Counted from the stretch's first letter, positions 16,019 to 24,577 are shown. The stretch: DNA of 29,142 nt from Bacteroidota bacterium (GCA_023429985.1 JAEZCV010000093.1:1-29142); one strand, 5' to 3'. Notes: generated from the letters alone by a model not told the origin. Translations and numbers: made by a program.

Positions 16019-16810
16019 TCAATTAAAAATCTCATTGAGTATACCTGCCAGCCTTACCCCTCCTTTTTGCAATTGGTTGTTGAGCGTTTCCAAATGCTTA
16101 AAGTTGTAGTTGTAACCCAAGGATGGGTTTTCGGTTTTTATTTCATCATGCAGTTCCTGTGCAATGGTGTAGGATTCAAACAACCATGCACTCAGGGGCT
16201 GTTGCTGAAGTTTCTTTTTTTTATCGTCAGGCACAAAATTTATGGCTGATGCATATTCGGTATAACTCAGTTGCTGGAATTCTACCAGTTGTTCATCCCA
16301 TACCCGATGAAGATTGGAAGCGTTCCCAAACCACTTCACGCGGATGGTGTTTCCTCCGGCGGTTCCTTCCGGGCTTACATGCAGTGGTTGATGAATATCT
16401 CCTACCAGGTGAATCAGTAATTTCAGGTAAATAGCCTTTGTTTCAAGTGAATGAATGCTTCTTTTTAATTCACCTCTTAGAAAATTGATCTTTGTATAGG
16501 CATTAACCGTACTGTCTGTATCCAGCAACTTTACCATTTCCCCATATTCAAGATTTGCTTTAAAGTTTATATAATGCCAGGTATCAAGGAATGTATAGCT
16601 GCTATCCGAACGAATAAAATCAGCCCAGGTGCTGGCCATGGCAATTGATTCATTTCCAAGTATGTTTCTCACTTCCTTCAAAGCTTTTTCTGATAAATGC
16701 AGGGAAGCAATTTCGCCAATCACCCGGTGACCTGTTTTCCCCCATGCCATAAGTTTTCCGGGTAGCGCAAGTGCAATAATGATTAAAATTCCTGGAATCA
16801 GTTTATGCAT
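16019..16810 (-). CDS. Secreted S1/P1-family nuclease
   Basis: A 263-residue zinc-dependent nuclease that cleaves single-stranded DNA or RNA, and in some relatives phosphodiesters of other molecules. The signal peptide (1-22, ending GKLMA) would be cut to leave Trp23 as the N-terminus, which is essential because the free amino group of this Trp binds zinc. All nine ligands of the tri-zinc cluster can be assigned: Trp23, His28, Asp64, His79, His134, Asp138, His144, His168 and Asp172, in WGKTGH, WADF, TWHYIN, HLVGDIHQPLH and LHRVWDEQL. Length is normal for the family. It diverges from the kinase operon across 167 bp that hold the LytTR-type direct repeat, so shared control is possible. Expected in the periplasm or outside the cell, scavenging nucleic acids. 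Confidence 0.95.
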   Translation of the reverse strand: MHKLIPGILIIIALALPGKLMAWGKTGHRVIGEIASLHLSEKALKEVRNILGNESIAMASTWADFIRSDSSYTFLDTWHYINFKANLEYGEMVKLLDTDSTVNAYTKINFLRGELKRSIHSLETKAIYLKLLIHLVGDIHQPLHVSPEGTAGGNTIRVKWFGNASNLHRVWDEQLVEFQQLSYTEYASAINFVPDDKKKKLQQQPLSAWLFESYTIAQELHDEIKTENPSLGYNYNFKHLETLNNQLQKGGVRLAGILNEIFN

Positions 16811-16872
16811 GCTTCAAAAATACTTCTTTCCATTTTCTGCGGAAATTGTTGTCACTTAACCATTAGAATAAA

Positions 16873-16916
16873 TTTTTATGCAATTCATCCGGTTTTTATT
16901 GCAATTCATACATTTG
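16873..16916 (+). promoter_or_regulatory. LytTR-type direct repeat (site A) with -7 box
   Basis: CAATTCATCC (16881-16890) and CAATTCATAC (16902-16911) are 21 bp apart, both preceded by G and by a TTTTTAT tract. A 9-bp repeat pair with two-turn spacing is the usual site form of LytTR regulators such as AgrA and ComE. TACATTTG (16909-16916), an exact -7 consensus, overlaps the second repeat. The repeat ends 66 nt before the kinase operon ATG. The same motif occurs at 24868-24898. Confidence 0.6.
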
Positions 16917-16977
16917 AAGTTTCAACAATGGTCTTGCTGTTTCGGGCTCTGCAGAAAAGGCTTTATTTTGTAATCTG

Positions 16978-18045
16978 ATGGGCAGTAGCCTTCTTATACC
17001 AAAATTTAACCGCAAGGACCTGATGGTCATGTCGGGCAGCATGCTGCCGGTAACTATGCTGATCAACTACCTGTTGTTCGGGGAAGACTATGTTACCAGT
17101 TTTGGCATTTTCTGGCAGGCTACCCTGGTTACCGGTGCTTTTTTTTGCCTGGGATATGTTTTTTTCGGAATGGTTGCCATTTCGCTGAGAAGCAGGTTTC
17201 CCGGGGAAAAGGATGCCCTCAGGCGAATTTCCATAAGCATATTTTTATTTGTTCTAATGTCGGGGGTTTACATTTCCCTTCTTCTGCGTGCCTTCGACAT
17301 GTTTGGCTTTTTGGGATACCATTTTGATGAAACTGATTTTGCAAAATGTTTTGCAGTGCTGATCGCCGTAAACGTGTTTCTTGCCTTTCTGAATGAAGGA
17401 ATTTCCAGGTTTTATAATTACAGGATGGCCATTCGTGAAACCGAACAATTGAAGAAAGAATATATGCAAAGCCAGTTGCTTGGCTTAAAAAGTCAATTGA
17501 ATCCCCACTTTCTTTTTAATGGATTGAATACGCTATCCAGTCTTATTCAGGAAGACGCTGAATTAGCCGAGGAGTTTCTCGATCACATGAGTAAGGTTTA
17601 CCGCTACCTTTTAAAAAACAACGAAGAGCAACTCGTAAGTCTTGGTACAGAATTAAATTTCATTCAATCTTATTACTACCTTTTAAAATCCCGACATTCC
17701 GACGGTTTGTTTTTAGAATTGAATGTGGAAAAGCAAGCAAGGAACCTGATGCTTCCGCCGCTTACACTTCAAATGATTTTTGAAAGTGCTTTAAGCCAGA
17801 ACAGCGTTTCTAAAGAAACCCCTTTGCTGATCAAAATCTCCTCAGTGAAGAATTGCCTGCTTGTATCCAACACTATTCAGCCAAAGATCAACCAGCCAGA
17901 AAACCAGGATGCAGGGCTTGAGAACATTGCCAATAAAATGAAATTACTTGGGCAGAAAGAGGTGGAAATAGAAATTGATCATAGTTGCTGCGAAAGGATC
18001 ATAAAACTACCATTGATCACCGAAAATGAAATTGCAGCGGCATGA
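16978..18045 (+). CDS. LytS-type membrane histidine kinase with degraded N-box
   Basis: A 355-residue kinase of the His_kinase (PF06580) type. Four membrane segments lie at about 14-34, 45-70, 83-104 and 121-140, followed by a linker helix and QLNPHFLFN, with phospho-acceptor His177. The dimerisation/transfer part (YRYLLKNNEEQLVSLGTEL) is normal. The N-box, usually VENAVKHN in this group, here reads FESALSQN: the metal-binding Asn is Ser270 and the His is lost, so ATP binding is doubtful. The GLEN segment (313-316) remains. The next gene encodes an intact paralogue, and their coding regions overlap by ATGA (18042-18045). The pair may work as a heterodimer in which this protein is phosphorylated by, or modulates, its partner. 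There is no extracellular sensor domain, so a membrane signal or a partner protein is likely. Confidence 0.92.
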   Translation: MGSSLLIPKFNRKDLMVMSGSMLPVTMLINYLLFGEDYVTSFGIFWQATLVTGAFFCLGYVFFGMVAISLRSRFPGEKDALRRISISIFLFVLMSGVYISLLLRAFDMFGFLGYHFDETDFAKCFAVLIAVNVFLAFLNEGISRFYNYRMAIRETEQLKKEYMQSQLLGLKSQLNPHFLFNGLNTLSSLIQEDAELAEEFLDHMSKVYRYLLKNNEEQLVSLGTELNFIQSYYYLLKSRHSDGLFLELNVEKQARNLMLPPLTLQMIFESALSQNSVSKETPLLIKISSVKNCLLVSNTIQPKINQPENQDAGLENIANKMKLLGQKEVEIEIDHSCCERIIKLPLITENEIAAA

Positions 18046-19124
18046 AAAGAATGATCAAACCAAACCGCCTCGAATGGCTTTCTTTCTTTTTCATTATGCC
18101 TTTTATCTGCATGGTAGTAAGCAACCTGTTATTTGGTAGCAGGTTATTTACCGATTACAAGGTGTGGGCGTTTTCTTTCCCGGTTTTATATGCAATTGGG
18201 CTGGCATCCTGGTATTTGCAGGTTTATATTATGCATTGGCTGCGCGTAAAATTCCCGGAGATAGAGCAAACTTCGGTAAGACTAACCATTTTAGGACTCT
18301 CCCATTTCCTGATCATTACCTTTACTTATATCTTCATATTCCTTTTTTATGATGCTATTGAATTTTTGGGTTATGAACTGGATACAGACAAGCTAAAATT
18401 TGCCATATTTTTTGGAATAGCACTTACGCTGATCGGCACTACAATGTGGGAATCGGAATACACGCTGGAGCAATTGAAAAAGTCGCTGGTTGAAAAGGAA
18501 AGACTGGAACAACTTACCATTCAGCAGGAGTTTGAAACCCTGAAAAGCCAGGTGAACCCGCATTTTCTTTTTAATTGTTTCAATACGCTTTCATCTCTTA
18601 TTACGGAGGATACAAAACAGGCAGAAATATTTTTAAACGAGCTAAGTAAGGTTTACAGGTATCTTTTAAAAAATAACGAGGATGGATTAAGCACATTGGA
18701 AACAGAGCTTAAATTTATACAATCGTACTACCAGCTGCTTAAAACAAGGCATGGAGATGGAGTTGAGCTTCACCTGGAAATAGACAGGAAATATGAACAA
18801 TATTTGCTTCCTTCATTAAGCCTGCAACTGCTGGTAGAAAATGCGGTAAAACACAATGTTCTGTCTAAATCCCACCCTCTTGTAATTGACATTTTTACCA
18901 CTTCGGGAAACAAGCTTGTGGTGAGTAATAATTTACAACTCCGTACCATAAAAGGTCCTTCCAACAAGATAGGACTGGAAAACATTCGCGGAAAGTATGA
19001 ACTACTTGATCACCATGGATTTCATGTACTGGAAGATGCCAACAGTTTCAGTGTTGTATTACCCCTGATATGGAACCGGAATGCTGATCCTATTTTATTA
19101 CAAACGATTAAAAAAGCAATATGA
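18042..19124 (+). CDS. LytS-type membrane histidine kinase (intact)
   Basis: A 360-residue kinase, paralogue of the preceding gene with the same architecture: four membrane segments at about 11-31, 44-65, 82-104 and 119-136, a coiled linker (about 137-165), and the catalytic part. Phospho-acceptor His174 lies in VNPHFLFN; the N-box VENAVKHN has Asn267; the G-box GLENIRGKYELL is at 311-322. VSNN replaces a classical DxGxG motif, as is usual in Bacteroidota LytS-like kinases. It should phosphorylate the LytTR regulator encoded next, whose ATG overlaps its TGA (19121-19124). The three overlapping genes imply fixed expression ratios and a common complex. No ligand-binding domain is visible outside the membrane. 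Confidence 0.95.
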   Translation: MKRMIKPNRLEWLSFFFIMPFICMVVSNLLFGSRLFTDYKVWAFSFPVLYAIGLASWYLQVYIMHWLRVKFPEIEQTSVRLTILGLSHFLIITFTYIFIFLFYDAIEFLGYELDTDKLKFAIFFGIALTLIGTTMWESEYTLEQLKKSLVEKERLEQLTIQQEFETLKSQVNPHFLFNCFNTLSSLITEDTKQAEIFLNELSKVYRYLLKNNEDGLSTLETELKFIQSYYQLLKTRHGDGVELHLEIDRKYEQYLLPSLSLQLLVENAVKHNVLSKSHPLVIDIFTTSGNKLVVSNNLQLRTIKGPSNKIGLENIRGKYELLDHHGFHVLEDANSFSVVLPLIWNRNADPILLQTIKKAI

Positions 19125-19900
19125 AAATTCTGATTGTTGAAGACGAAGACCTCGCCGTAAAAAAGTTAAAGAAAACGCTGGCGAGCGTAGACGATTCGGC
19201 CGAAGTAGTTGGCGAAACCGAAAGTATTAAATCTACGGTTGCCTGGCTTGAATCAAATGCCGCCCCCGATCTTATTCTAATGGATATTGAACTTGCCGAT
19301 GGGCAAAGCTTCGAGATCTTCAACCACACAGAAGTAAAAAGCCCGGTAATTTTTATTACCTCATATGATGAATATGCACTGAAGGCTTTCAAGGTAAATT
19401 CGGTTGATTACCTTTTGAAACCTGTACAAAAAGAAGATCTCCAGGCGGCGCTTGACAAGTACCGTGAAATGAAAAAATTATATGCACCTGAAAAAGATGC
19501 ATCAGCTATAAGTCTTGATGTTCTGGTGAAAGAACTGCAACAAAAGCTGGGGTCAAAAGAATACAGGAAACGCTTTCTTGTAAAACATGGTCAAAAACTT
19601 GTTTCGGTTGAAGTAGATGATATTGCATATTTCTTCAGCGATGGCCGTTTGAATTTTTTCAAAACGTTTGACAATAAAAAATATGTGGTTGATTACACCA
19701 TGGATGAACTTAATTCCATGCTAAACCCTGAAAGGTACTTCCGTATCAGTCGCTCCTTTTATATTTCTGTTGACAGTGTAGCACAAATTCATGATTATTT
19801 TGGAAACAGGTTAATGTTACAGCTTAAACCGGAAACAGAAAAAGAAGCTATTGTCAGTCGTGAAAAAGTAAGTGAATTTAAAACCTGGCTGGGTAAATAA
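19121..19900 (+). CDS. LytTR-family response regulator
   Basis: A 259-residue response regulator. The receiver domain (1-120) has the acidic pair Glu7/Asp8, phospho-acceptor Asp55 in LILMDIEL, Thr80/Ser81 and Lys100 in YLLKP, all needed for switching. The LytTR DNA-binding domain (about 150-255) contains FLVKHGQKLVSVEVDDIAYF and ERYFRISRSFYISVDSVAQI. LytTR proteins bind two 9-bp direct repeats about 21 bp apart; exactly such repeats stand upstream of this operon (site A) and upstream of the small secreted protein gene (site B). It is the output of the two kinases encoded immediately before it. Its stop codon directly abuts the stop codon of the convergent propeller sensor gene, leaving no space for a separate terminator. 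Confidence 0.96.
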   Translation: MKILIVEDEDLAVKKLKKTLASVDDSAEVVGETESIKSTVAWLESNAAPDLILMDIELADGQSFEIFNHTEVKSPVIFITSYDEYALKAFKVNSVDYLLKPVQKEDLQAALDKYREMKKLYAPEKDASAISLDVLVKELQQKLGSKEYRKRFLVKHGQKLVSVEVDDIAYFFSDGRLNFFKTFDNKKYVVDYTMDELNSMLNPERYFRISRSFYISVDSVAQIHDYFGNRLMLQLKPETEKEAIVSREKVSEFKTWLGK

Positions 19901-22900
19901 TTATTTCTGTCGCAGGTTTACCAGTAATATTACGGAGAAACTCTGGCTGTCCGCAATCACATCTACCGATGCGGGCAGTTCAGGGTGTTTTCTTTTTAAT
20001 AGTTTATGAAAACGGTTCTTGAATTCTTCGTTAGCCCCTTTACATTCTGAAAGTATTTCTAAAAGTAATTTTGATTTTACCAGGTTAATATTCACGAACA
20101 CCTGTGCACAATCACTGTTTTTAATAATGAAGGTGAGAACATCCTTGTACAAGGCCAGGATCTCATGCCTCAATTTCATATCGAGTTCGAGCGATTGCAC
20201 TTTGTGATCTACTATCAGGTCGATATCTACGGCATTAACCGCCTTCATATTTTCGGTAAACTCTTTAAACCTAAGCAGCATTTTTTTCATGCTATCGTTC
20301 TTTGGATCTATGCTCCAAAGCATATCATCCATAGCTTCAATCATGTATTTGCTTTTGGTACTGATCTGGTCAATAAAAGCTTTTGACTGTTCAACATTTT
20401 TATCGGCCTTTATCTTGGCAATCTCACTTAGTACATTGATATTATTTAGTGTTTCGTTTACCTCAAGGTGAAGGTTACTGGCAATATCTCTTCGCATCTG
20501 CTGAATGGATCTTCTCTTGTTTAATCTTTCCCTGTCAATAAGGTAAAGTACCGTTATTATCAGTAAGATCATTAATCCATAAAACCACCAGGTATTCCAG
20601 AATGGCGGACGAACAATTATTTTGATGGAAGTGATCTCATTACTGCTGATACCATCAGGGTTTTCTGTTTTTACTTTAAATGTATACCGGCCGGGAGCAA
20701 GAAAGTTATAGATTGCTTCGTAGGGATAGTCAGTCCTTATCCATTCCCGGTCGGCACCTTCAAGCATATAATAATAATGCAGTTTTCTTTGTTGCAGGTA
20801 ACTGAGGCTGCTAAAATTAATTCCAATGGAAGTGTTATTATAATTCAACACCACACTACCTCTTTTAAGAAGGGAATCAATAGAGTATGTTTTATCTGCA
20901 ATTCTGAAAGAAGTGAGAAATGCTTTTGGAGGCATGTTTTGCTGTCCAAACCTGTTTGGATCAAAAACAAGAAAATTATGATCGGTGAATAAAATGATCC
21001 TTCCATCATCAAGTTCCTTAACTCCCGAAGCTGCAAATTTATCATAGGCAATTCCATCTCTCCTGTCGTAATAGGATATCAGCTTTTTTTCAAGATTCAG
21101 CCTGCAAATTCCATTGGTCATTCCTATCCAAAGGATATTTGTTTCATCTCTTTCAATAGATTCGGCTGTATTGGAAGGCAGGCCTTCTTCAGTGGAAATA
21201 AAACTGATTTTGTTGGTTTTTGTATTAATGATATTGAGGCAGCCGGCTGCAACAATCAACGTGCTGTCGTTGTAATAGGTCATGTCGGAAGGACTGTCCA
21301 TAAACAGCCGTTCTCCCGGCGGACCGTCGGATGTAAAAACCCTGATAATTTTATTGGTGCGGGCATCCAGTTTAACAATGCCATGGCCCAATGAACTTGC
21401 CCACACATATCCCTGGTAGTCGTAATGAATTTTTAATACCATTCCAACCTGGGTAACCAGTTCATAACCTTTTGAAGGATCATTTCCCGATTTGATATAA
21501 TCCCATTTAATGATCTTACCACTTTGCGTACCGAACCAGAGATTTCCGGAAGTATCCTCATCAACCTGCCTGATAGTTGAACCATTAAAAATTTCGGGCA
21601 TCAGGTCTATGGTTGTATTTTTTTTAGCATCGTAAACAGCAATCCGACCTCCCTGCATGGTGATCCAGAGCTGTTTTGTTTTTGGATGAACAGCCATATC
21701 CCAGATGGAATAACCTTCTCCCTTTTTTCCAATTGAAGAAGGAAGAGGAATTGGATGAAATTTCTGGTCGAAAGCATAAAGTCCATTACCCCAGCAACCA
21801 ATAAAAATTCTTCCGTCTTCCAGTTCAGCAGCCGCCTGTACAGGGCTTTCCTGGTGAGGCTTTCCATCGGCCCGTATCAGGTTATAACTTGAGAAAATCT
21901 GGGCATCTGGATTGAACATAAACAATCCATTATCACTGGCAATCCACACATTTCCTTCCCTATCCTCCATTGCTTTAAATGGATAATCAAAATCTATATT
22001 GCTATCATCAAAAGTTTCCGAAATGAAATTAAAAGAATTTAACCCCTCTTTCCACTCTGCAAAAAATGGAAGCCCGTATATCCAAAGTCTTCCGTTGCGT
22101 TGCTGAAAAATGCCGAATATTTCATGGTATTTAAGTCGTCCTGCCAGGGAGATCCTTTCCGGAACGTTACTGGCCCTGTTATACCGGCACAATGTGGGCG
22201 AACCTTGTCCGCTTACCCAAAAATGAAAGATCACATTTCCTTTGATATCGACGAATGGATCTTTCAAACTTTTTTCATTTCCAAAAGCCGCGATAACAGG
22301 ATCACCTGCAGGGTTGTTCGTACGATAATTCAATTGCTTTAGCTTAGGATCAAATTGAACAAGACCGGAATCGGAAGTGATCCAGTACTTATTCAGTCCG
22401 CGATCCCAGGCAATGCCTGTTATTTTCCATTTTGCAGGCATTGGAAAGAGGCTCGTTGATTTAATAAATTCATTCTTAGCTTCATTGTAAATAAAAACGC
22501 CATAATCAGGCTTTAGCAAAATCAGTTCTCCTGAAGGCAGTTCCATCAGCTGCTGGGGAAGGTAAATTTTACTTACATCGCGCGGCAGCTTTGCTTCATT
22601 AAATCGAAATTTACGTGTATCAAAAATTCCAATTTTATTATTGATACCAATGATCCAGAGATTTTTCTTTTTATCGAGGTAAAAACTGGTAATGTGGTTG
22701 GATGGAATGGAAAAAGGTTCACCTGCTTTTGCTTTAAAACTTATAAAGCTATTGCCATCGTATCGCTGAAGGCCATTTATAGTTGCCAGCCATATATAAC
22801 CATCTTTATCCTGAATTACCGAACTAACCGTATTGGAGCTTAGGCCATTACTTACTGTATATTGCCTGAATGAATATTGCCTTGCCTGCTGAGCGTGCAT

Positions 22901-23008
22901 TTGCAGAAAAAGGAAAAGAAAGCTAAATAGACAAGCAGCAGTCCGAATCAAGGTTGATGGTTGAAATGCAAAATTACTAAACTGAACCGGGAATTGAAAT
23001 CGGTTCAT
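19901..23008 (-). CDS. Two-component propeller sensor with degraded kinase domain
   Basis: About 1035 residues from the ATG at 23006-23008, chosen because it leads most directly into the hydrophobic export signal (CLFSFLFLFLQMHAQ); ATGs at 23050 and 23029 and a TTG at 23065 are also in frame. The outer part is two beta-propellers of Reg_prop repeats (QDKDGYIWLATINGLQRYD, DREGNVWIASDNGLFMF, DTSGNLWFGTQSGKI), then a Y_Y_Y domain (about 730-796) and one membrane helix (about 805-825). The cytoplasmic part aligns with HisKA_3/HATPase: His847 is present but followed by Leu, not Asp/Glu. In the N-box DVLTFIIKNS the Asn is Phe960; the D-box reads SECKGAN (987-993) and the G-box Gly are gone. It is therefore probably a pseudokinase. 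It faces the LytTR operon tail to tail; cooperation with it is inference. Confidence 0.9.
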   Translation of the reverse strand: MNRFQFPVQFSNFAFQPSTLIRTAACLFSFLFLFLQMHAQQARQYSFRQYTVSNGLSSNTVSSVIQDKDGYIWLATINGLQRYDGNSFISFKAKAGEPFSIPSNHITSFYLDKKKNLWIIGINNKIGIFDTRKFRFNEAKLPRDVSKIYLPQQLMELPSGELILLKPDYGVFIYNEAKNEFIKSTSLFPMPAKWKITGIAWDRGLNKYWITSDSGLVQFDPKLKQLNYRTNNPAGDPVIAAFGNEKSLKDPFVDIKGNVIFHFWVSGQGSPTLCRYNRASNVPERISLAGRLKYHEIFGIFQQRNGRLWIYGLPFFAEWKEGLNSFNFISETFDDSNIDFDYPFKAMEDREGNVWIASDNGLFMFNPDAQIFSSYNLIRADGKPHQESPVQAAAELEDGRIFIGCWGNGLYAFDQKFHPIPLPSSIGKKGEGYSIWDMAVHPKTKQLWITMQGGRIAVYDAKKNTTIDLMPEIFNGSTIRQVDEDTSGNLWFGTQSGKIIKWDYIKSGNDPSKGYELVTQVGMVLKIHYDYQGYVWASSLGHGIVKLDARTNKIIRVFTSDGPPGERLFMDSPSDMTYYNDSTLIVAAGCLNIINTKTNKISFISTEEGLPSNTAESIERDETNILWIGMTNGICRLNLEKKLISYYDRRDGIAYDKFAASGVKELDDGRIILFTDHNFLVFDPNRFGQQNMPPKAFLTSFRIADKTYSIDSLLKRGSVVLNYNNTSIGINFSSLSYLQQRKLHYYYMLEGADREWIRTDYPYEAIYNFLAPGRYTFKVKTENPDGISSNEITSIKIIVRPPFWNTWWFYGLMILLIITVLYLIDRERLNKRRSIQQMRRDIASNLHLEVNETLNNINVLSEIAKIKADKNVEQSKAFIDQISTKSKYMIEAMDDMLWSIDPKNDSMKKMLLRFKEFTENMKAVNAVDIDLIVDHKVQSLELDMKLRHEILALYKDVLTFIIKNSDCAQVFVNINLVKSKLLLEILSECKGANEEFKNRFHKLLKRKHPELPASVDVIADSQSFSVILLVNLRQK

Positions 23009-23177
23009 CCACCATATCTGCCATTCCATCCAAATTTTAATGCTGCTCATTTCCTTATGGCGCAATTCAATACCCGATGCGCCTTTTCAACTCAAGCAGA
23101 ATTTCATTCATTTCATCATAATGGCACTTTCCGGGTTTCGGTATTGGGCACAATTTTGAAAAAAATAATCAACGCAA

Positions 23178-23858
23178 ATGGAAAGGGTAAACATTTTTAA
23201 CCAGGTACATAAGGGTTTACGGGCAGCCCTGTACCATACAGCAACCATGTTACAACAGGTTGATTTTACATCAAAAGCGGGTGCAGAGGAAGCATTTGAA
23301 CTGCTAAAAGAAGTAGTTATGCTCTTTGATGAACATGCACGCAAGGAGGATAAATATATACTTCCTGCAATTGAGCAATTTGAACCTTCGCTGAGCGATT
23401 GCTTTAAGGAGGAACATGTTGAAGATAAGGCACTATCTGCCGCGCTTTTGGAGGCAATAGAGAATTTTGAAAAGCTTGATTCCCGGGAAGAAAAAACAGC
23501 TGCCGGCATTGCTCTCAATCATGATTTTTCAGCATTTATGATATTCAACCTGAAACATATGCAAAAGGAGGAAGACGTGCTGAATAAATTATTATGGAGG
23601 TATTATAACGATGCCGATATCCTTGCCATTCATGATACCATTGTTCAGTCAATCACACCATGGCATTTTGATTTTTACAGCAAGTGGATGCTGCGAGGTT
23701 TAAACAACGATGAAATTATTTACTGGTTAAAAGCTGTAGATAGCAATGCCCCTCCTGTAGTTTTTCAAACCCTGTTTGCCAAAGCCAAAAATGAAGTTTC
23801 AAAAGAAAGGTTCCATTCCATTTCAGCATCTTTTTCAAACATAACCAGCATTAATTAA
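23178..23858 (+). CDS. Hemerythrin-like (HHE domain) protein
   Basis: A 226-residue cytoplasmic protein without signal peptide. The first 140 residues form a four-helix HHE cation-binding bundle with a plausible di-iron ligand set: His11, His53 and Glu57 in DEHARKEDKYILP, His80 in KEEHVEDK, His115 and His127-Glu131 in LKHMQKEED. The C-terminal 85 residues (WHFDFYSKWMLRGLNNDEII) form an extra helical part that I cannot assign. HHE proteins bind O2 or NO, store iron or help repair iron-sulfur centres; which one applies here is not visible. It is followed after 6 bp by a cytochrome c lipoprotein gene and the two share a strong terminator, so they form an operon, possibly linked to oxygen or nitric oxide handling. 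Confidence 0.88.
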   Translation: MERVNIFNQVHKGLRAALYHTATMLQQVDFTSKAGAEEAFELLKEVVMLFDEHARKEDKYILPAIEQFEPSLSDCFKEEHVEDKALSAALLEAIENFEKLDSREEKTAAGIALNHDFSAFMIFNLKHMQKEEDVLNKLLWRYYNDADILAIHDTIVQSITPWHFDFYSKWMLRGLNNDEIIYWLKAVDSNAPPVVFQTLFAKAKNEVSKERFHSISASFSNITSIN

Positions 23859-23864
23859 CATAAA

Positions 23865-24470
23865 ATGAAAAAAATAACCATCATTACATCATGTATTGCA
23901 ATAACCGTATTTGCGGCAGTGATAGCATGTAACAGCACCGATTCCAGTTCCAAAAACCAGGAAGGAATGGTTGCCGAGATCTCCAAAGATTCATTAATCC
24001 GCCGAGGCGAATACCTTGTGAGTATTATGGGCTGCCACGATTGCCATTCGCCCAAGATATTTTCTCCCCAGGGCGTTAGTATTGACACTGTGAACATGCT
24101 GGGAGGACATCCTTCAAACATGCCTTTGCCGCCGGTTGACGAATCTAACGGAAAGGCATGGGTGTTATTTAATCATCACGCAACAGCTGTTGTAGGACCA
24201 TGGGGCACTACCTATGCCGCAAACATCACCTCGGATGAAACCGGAATTGCCAACTGGACGGAAGCGCAATTCTTTAAAGCTATCCGGGAAGGCAAGTATA
24301 AAGGAATGGATAATACGCGCCCGCTATTACCACCTATGCCCTGGTATATGATTGCAAAAGCAACTGATGAAGATTTGAAAGCCGTTTTTGCCTACCTGAA
24401 ATCAACACCTCCTGTAAAAAATGTCGTGCCTCCACCAGTTCCTCCGGTGCAGGTGGCCATGAAAAATTGA
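23865..24470 (+). CDS. Lipoprotein cytochrome c, single haem
   Basis: A 201-residue exported c-type cytochrome. The signal sequence ends VIAC with lipid-modified Cys22, followed by a Ser-rich linker. One haem site, CHDCH (57-61), is present; the distal Met is probably Met158 in LPPMPWYM. The segments YAANITSDETGIANWTEAQF and ATDEDLKAVFAYLKSTPPVKN resemble the cytochrome subunits of membrane dehydrogenases and related electron carriers of Bacteroidota. A Pro-rich tail (PPPVPPVQ) ends the protein. It sits 6 bp behind the hemerythrin-like gene in one operon. It should carry electrons at the periplasmic face of a membrane; the donor and acceptor cannot be told. Confidence 0.92.
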   Translation: MKKITIITSCIAITVFAAVIACNSTDSSSKNQEGMVAEISKDSLIRRGEYLVSIMGCHDCHSPKIFSPQGVSIDTVNMLGGHPSNMPLPPVDESNGKAWVLFNHHATAVVGPWGTTYAANITSDETGIANWTEAQFFKAIREGKYKGMDNTRPLLPPMPWYMIAKATDEDLKAVFAYLKSTPPVKNVVPPPVPPVQVAMKN

Positions 24471-24496
24471 ATTACATCTATTTCATAAAGCAAAAG

Positions 24497-24521
24497 CCTT
24501 CCCTTTGGGGAAGGTTTTTTT
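24497..24521 (+). terminator. Intrinsic terminator after the cytochrome c gene
   Basis: CCTTCCC / GGGAAGG stem (24497-24503 and 24508-24514, loop TTTG) followed by seven T; four A upstream of the stem allow extension and function from the other strand as well. It ends the hemerythrin/cytochrome operon. Confidence 0.9.
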
Positions 24522-24577
24522 ATTTATGGTATTGAAATGGAAATGTTGGAGGTTGAATAAGTAAATGATTGTTATTG

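Noticed and set aside
16815..16822. CAAAAATA (TATTTTTG on minus strand) as -7 box of the S1/P1 nuclease
   Set aside because: It lies only 5 bp from the start codon, so the transcript would begin inside the gene, and no -33 TTG is present.
23062..23090. GCAATTCAATAC ahead of the propeller sensor gene, resembling the LytTR repeat
   Set aside because: It has one inserted base, and the position 21 bp further matches only 5 of 8 bases, so there is no second copy; kept out of the operator list.
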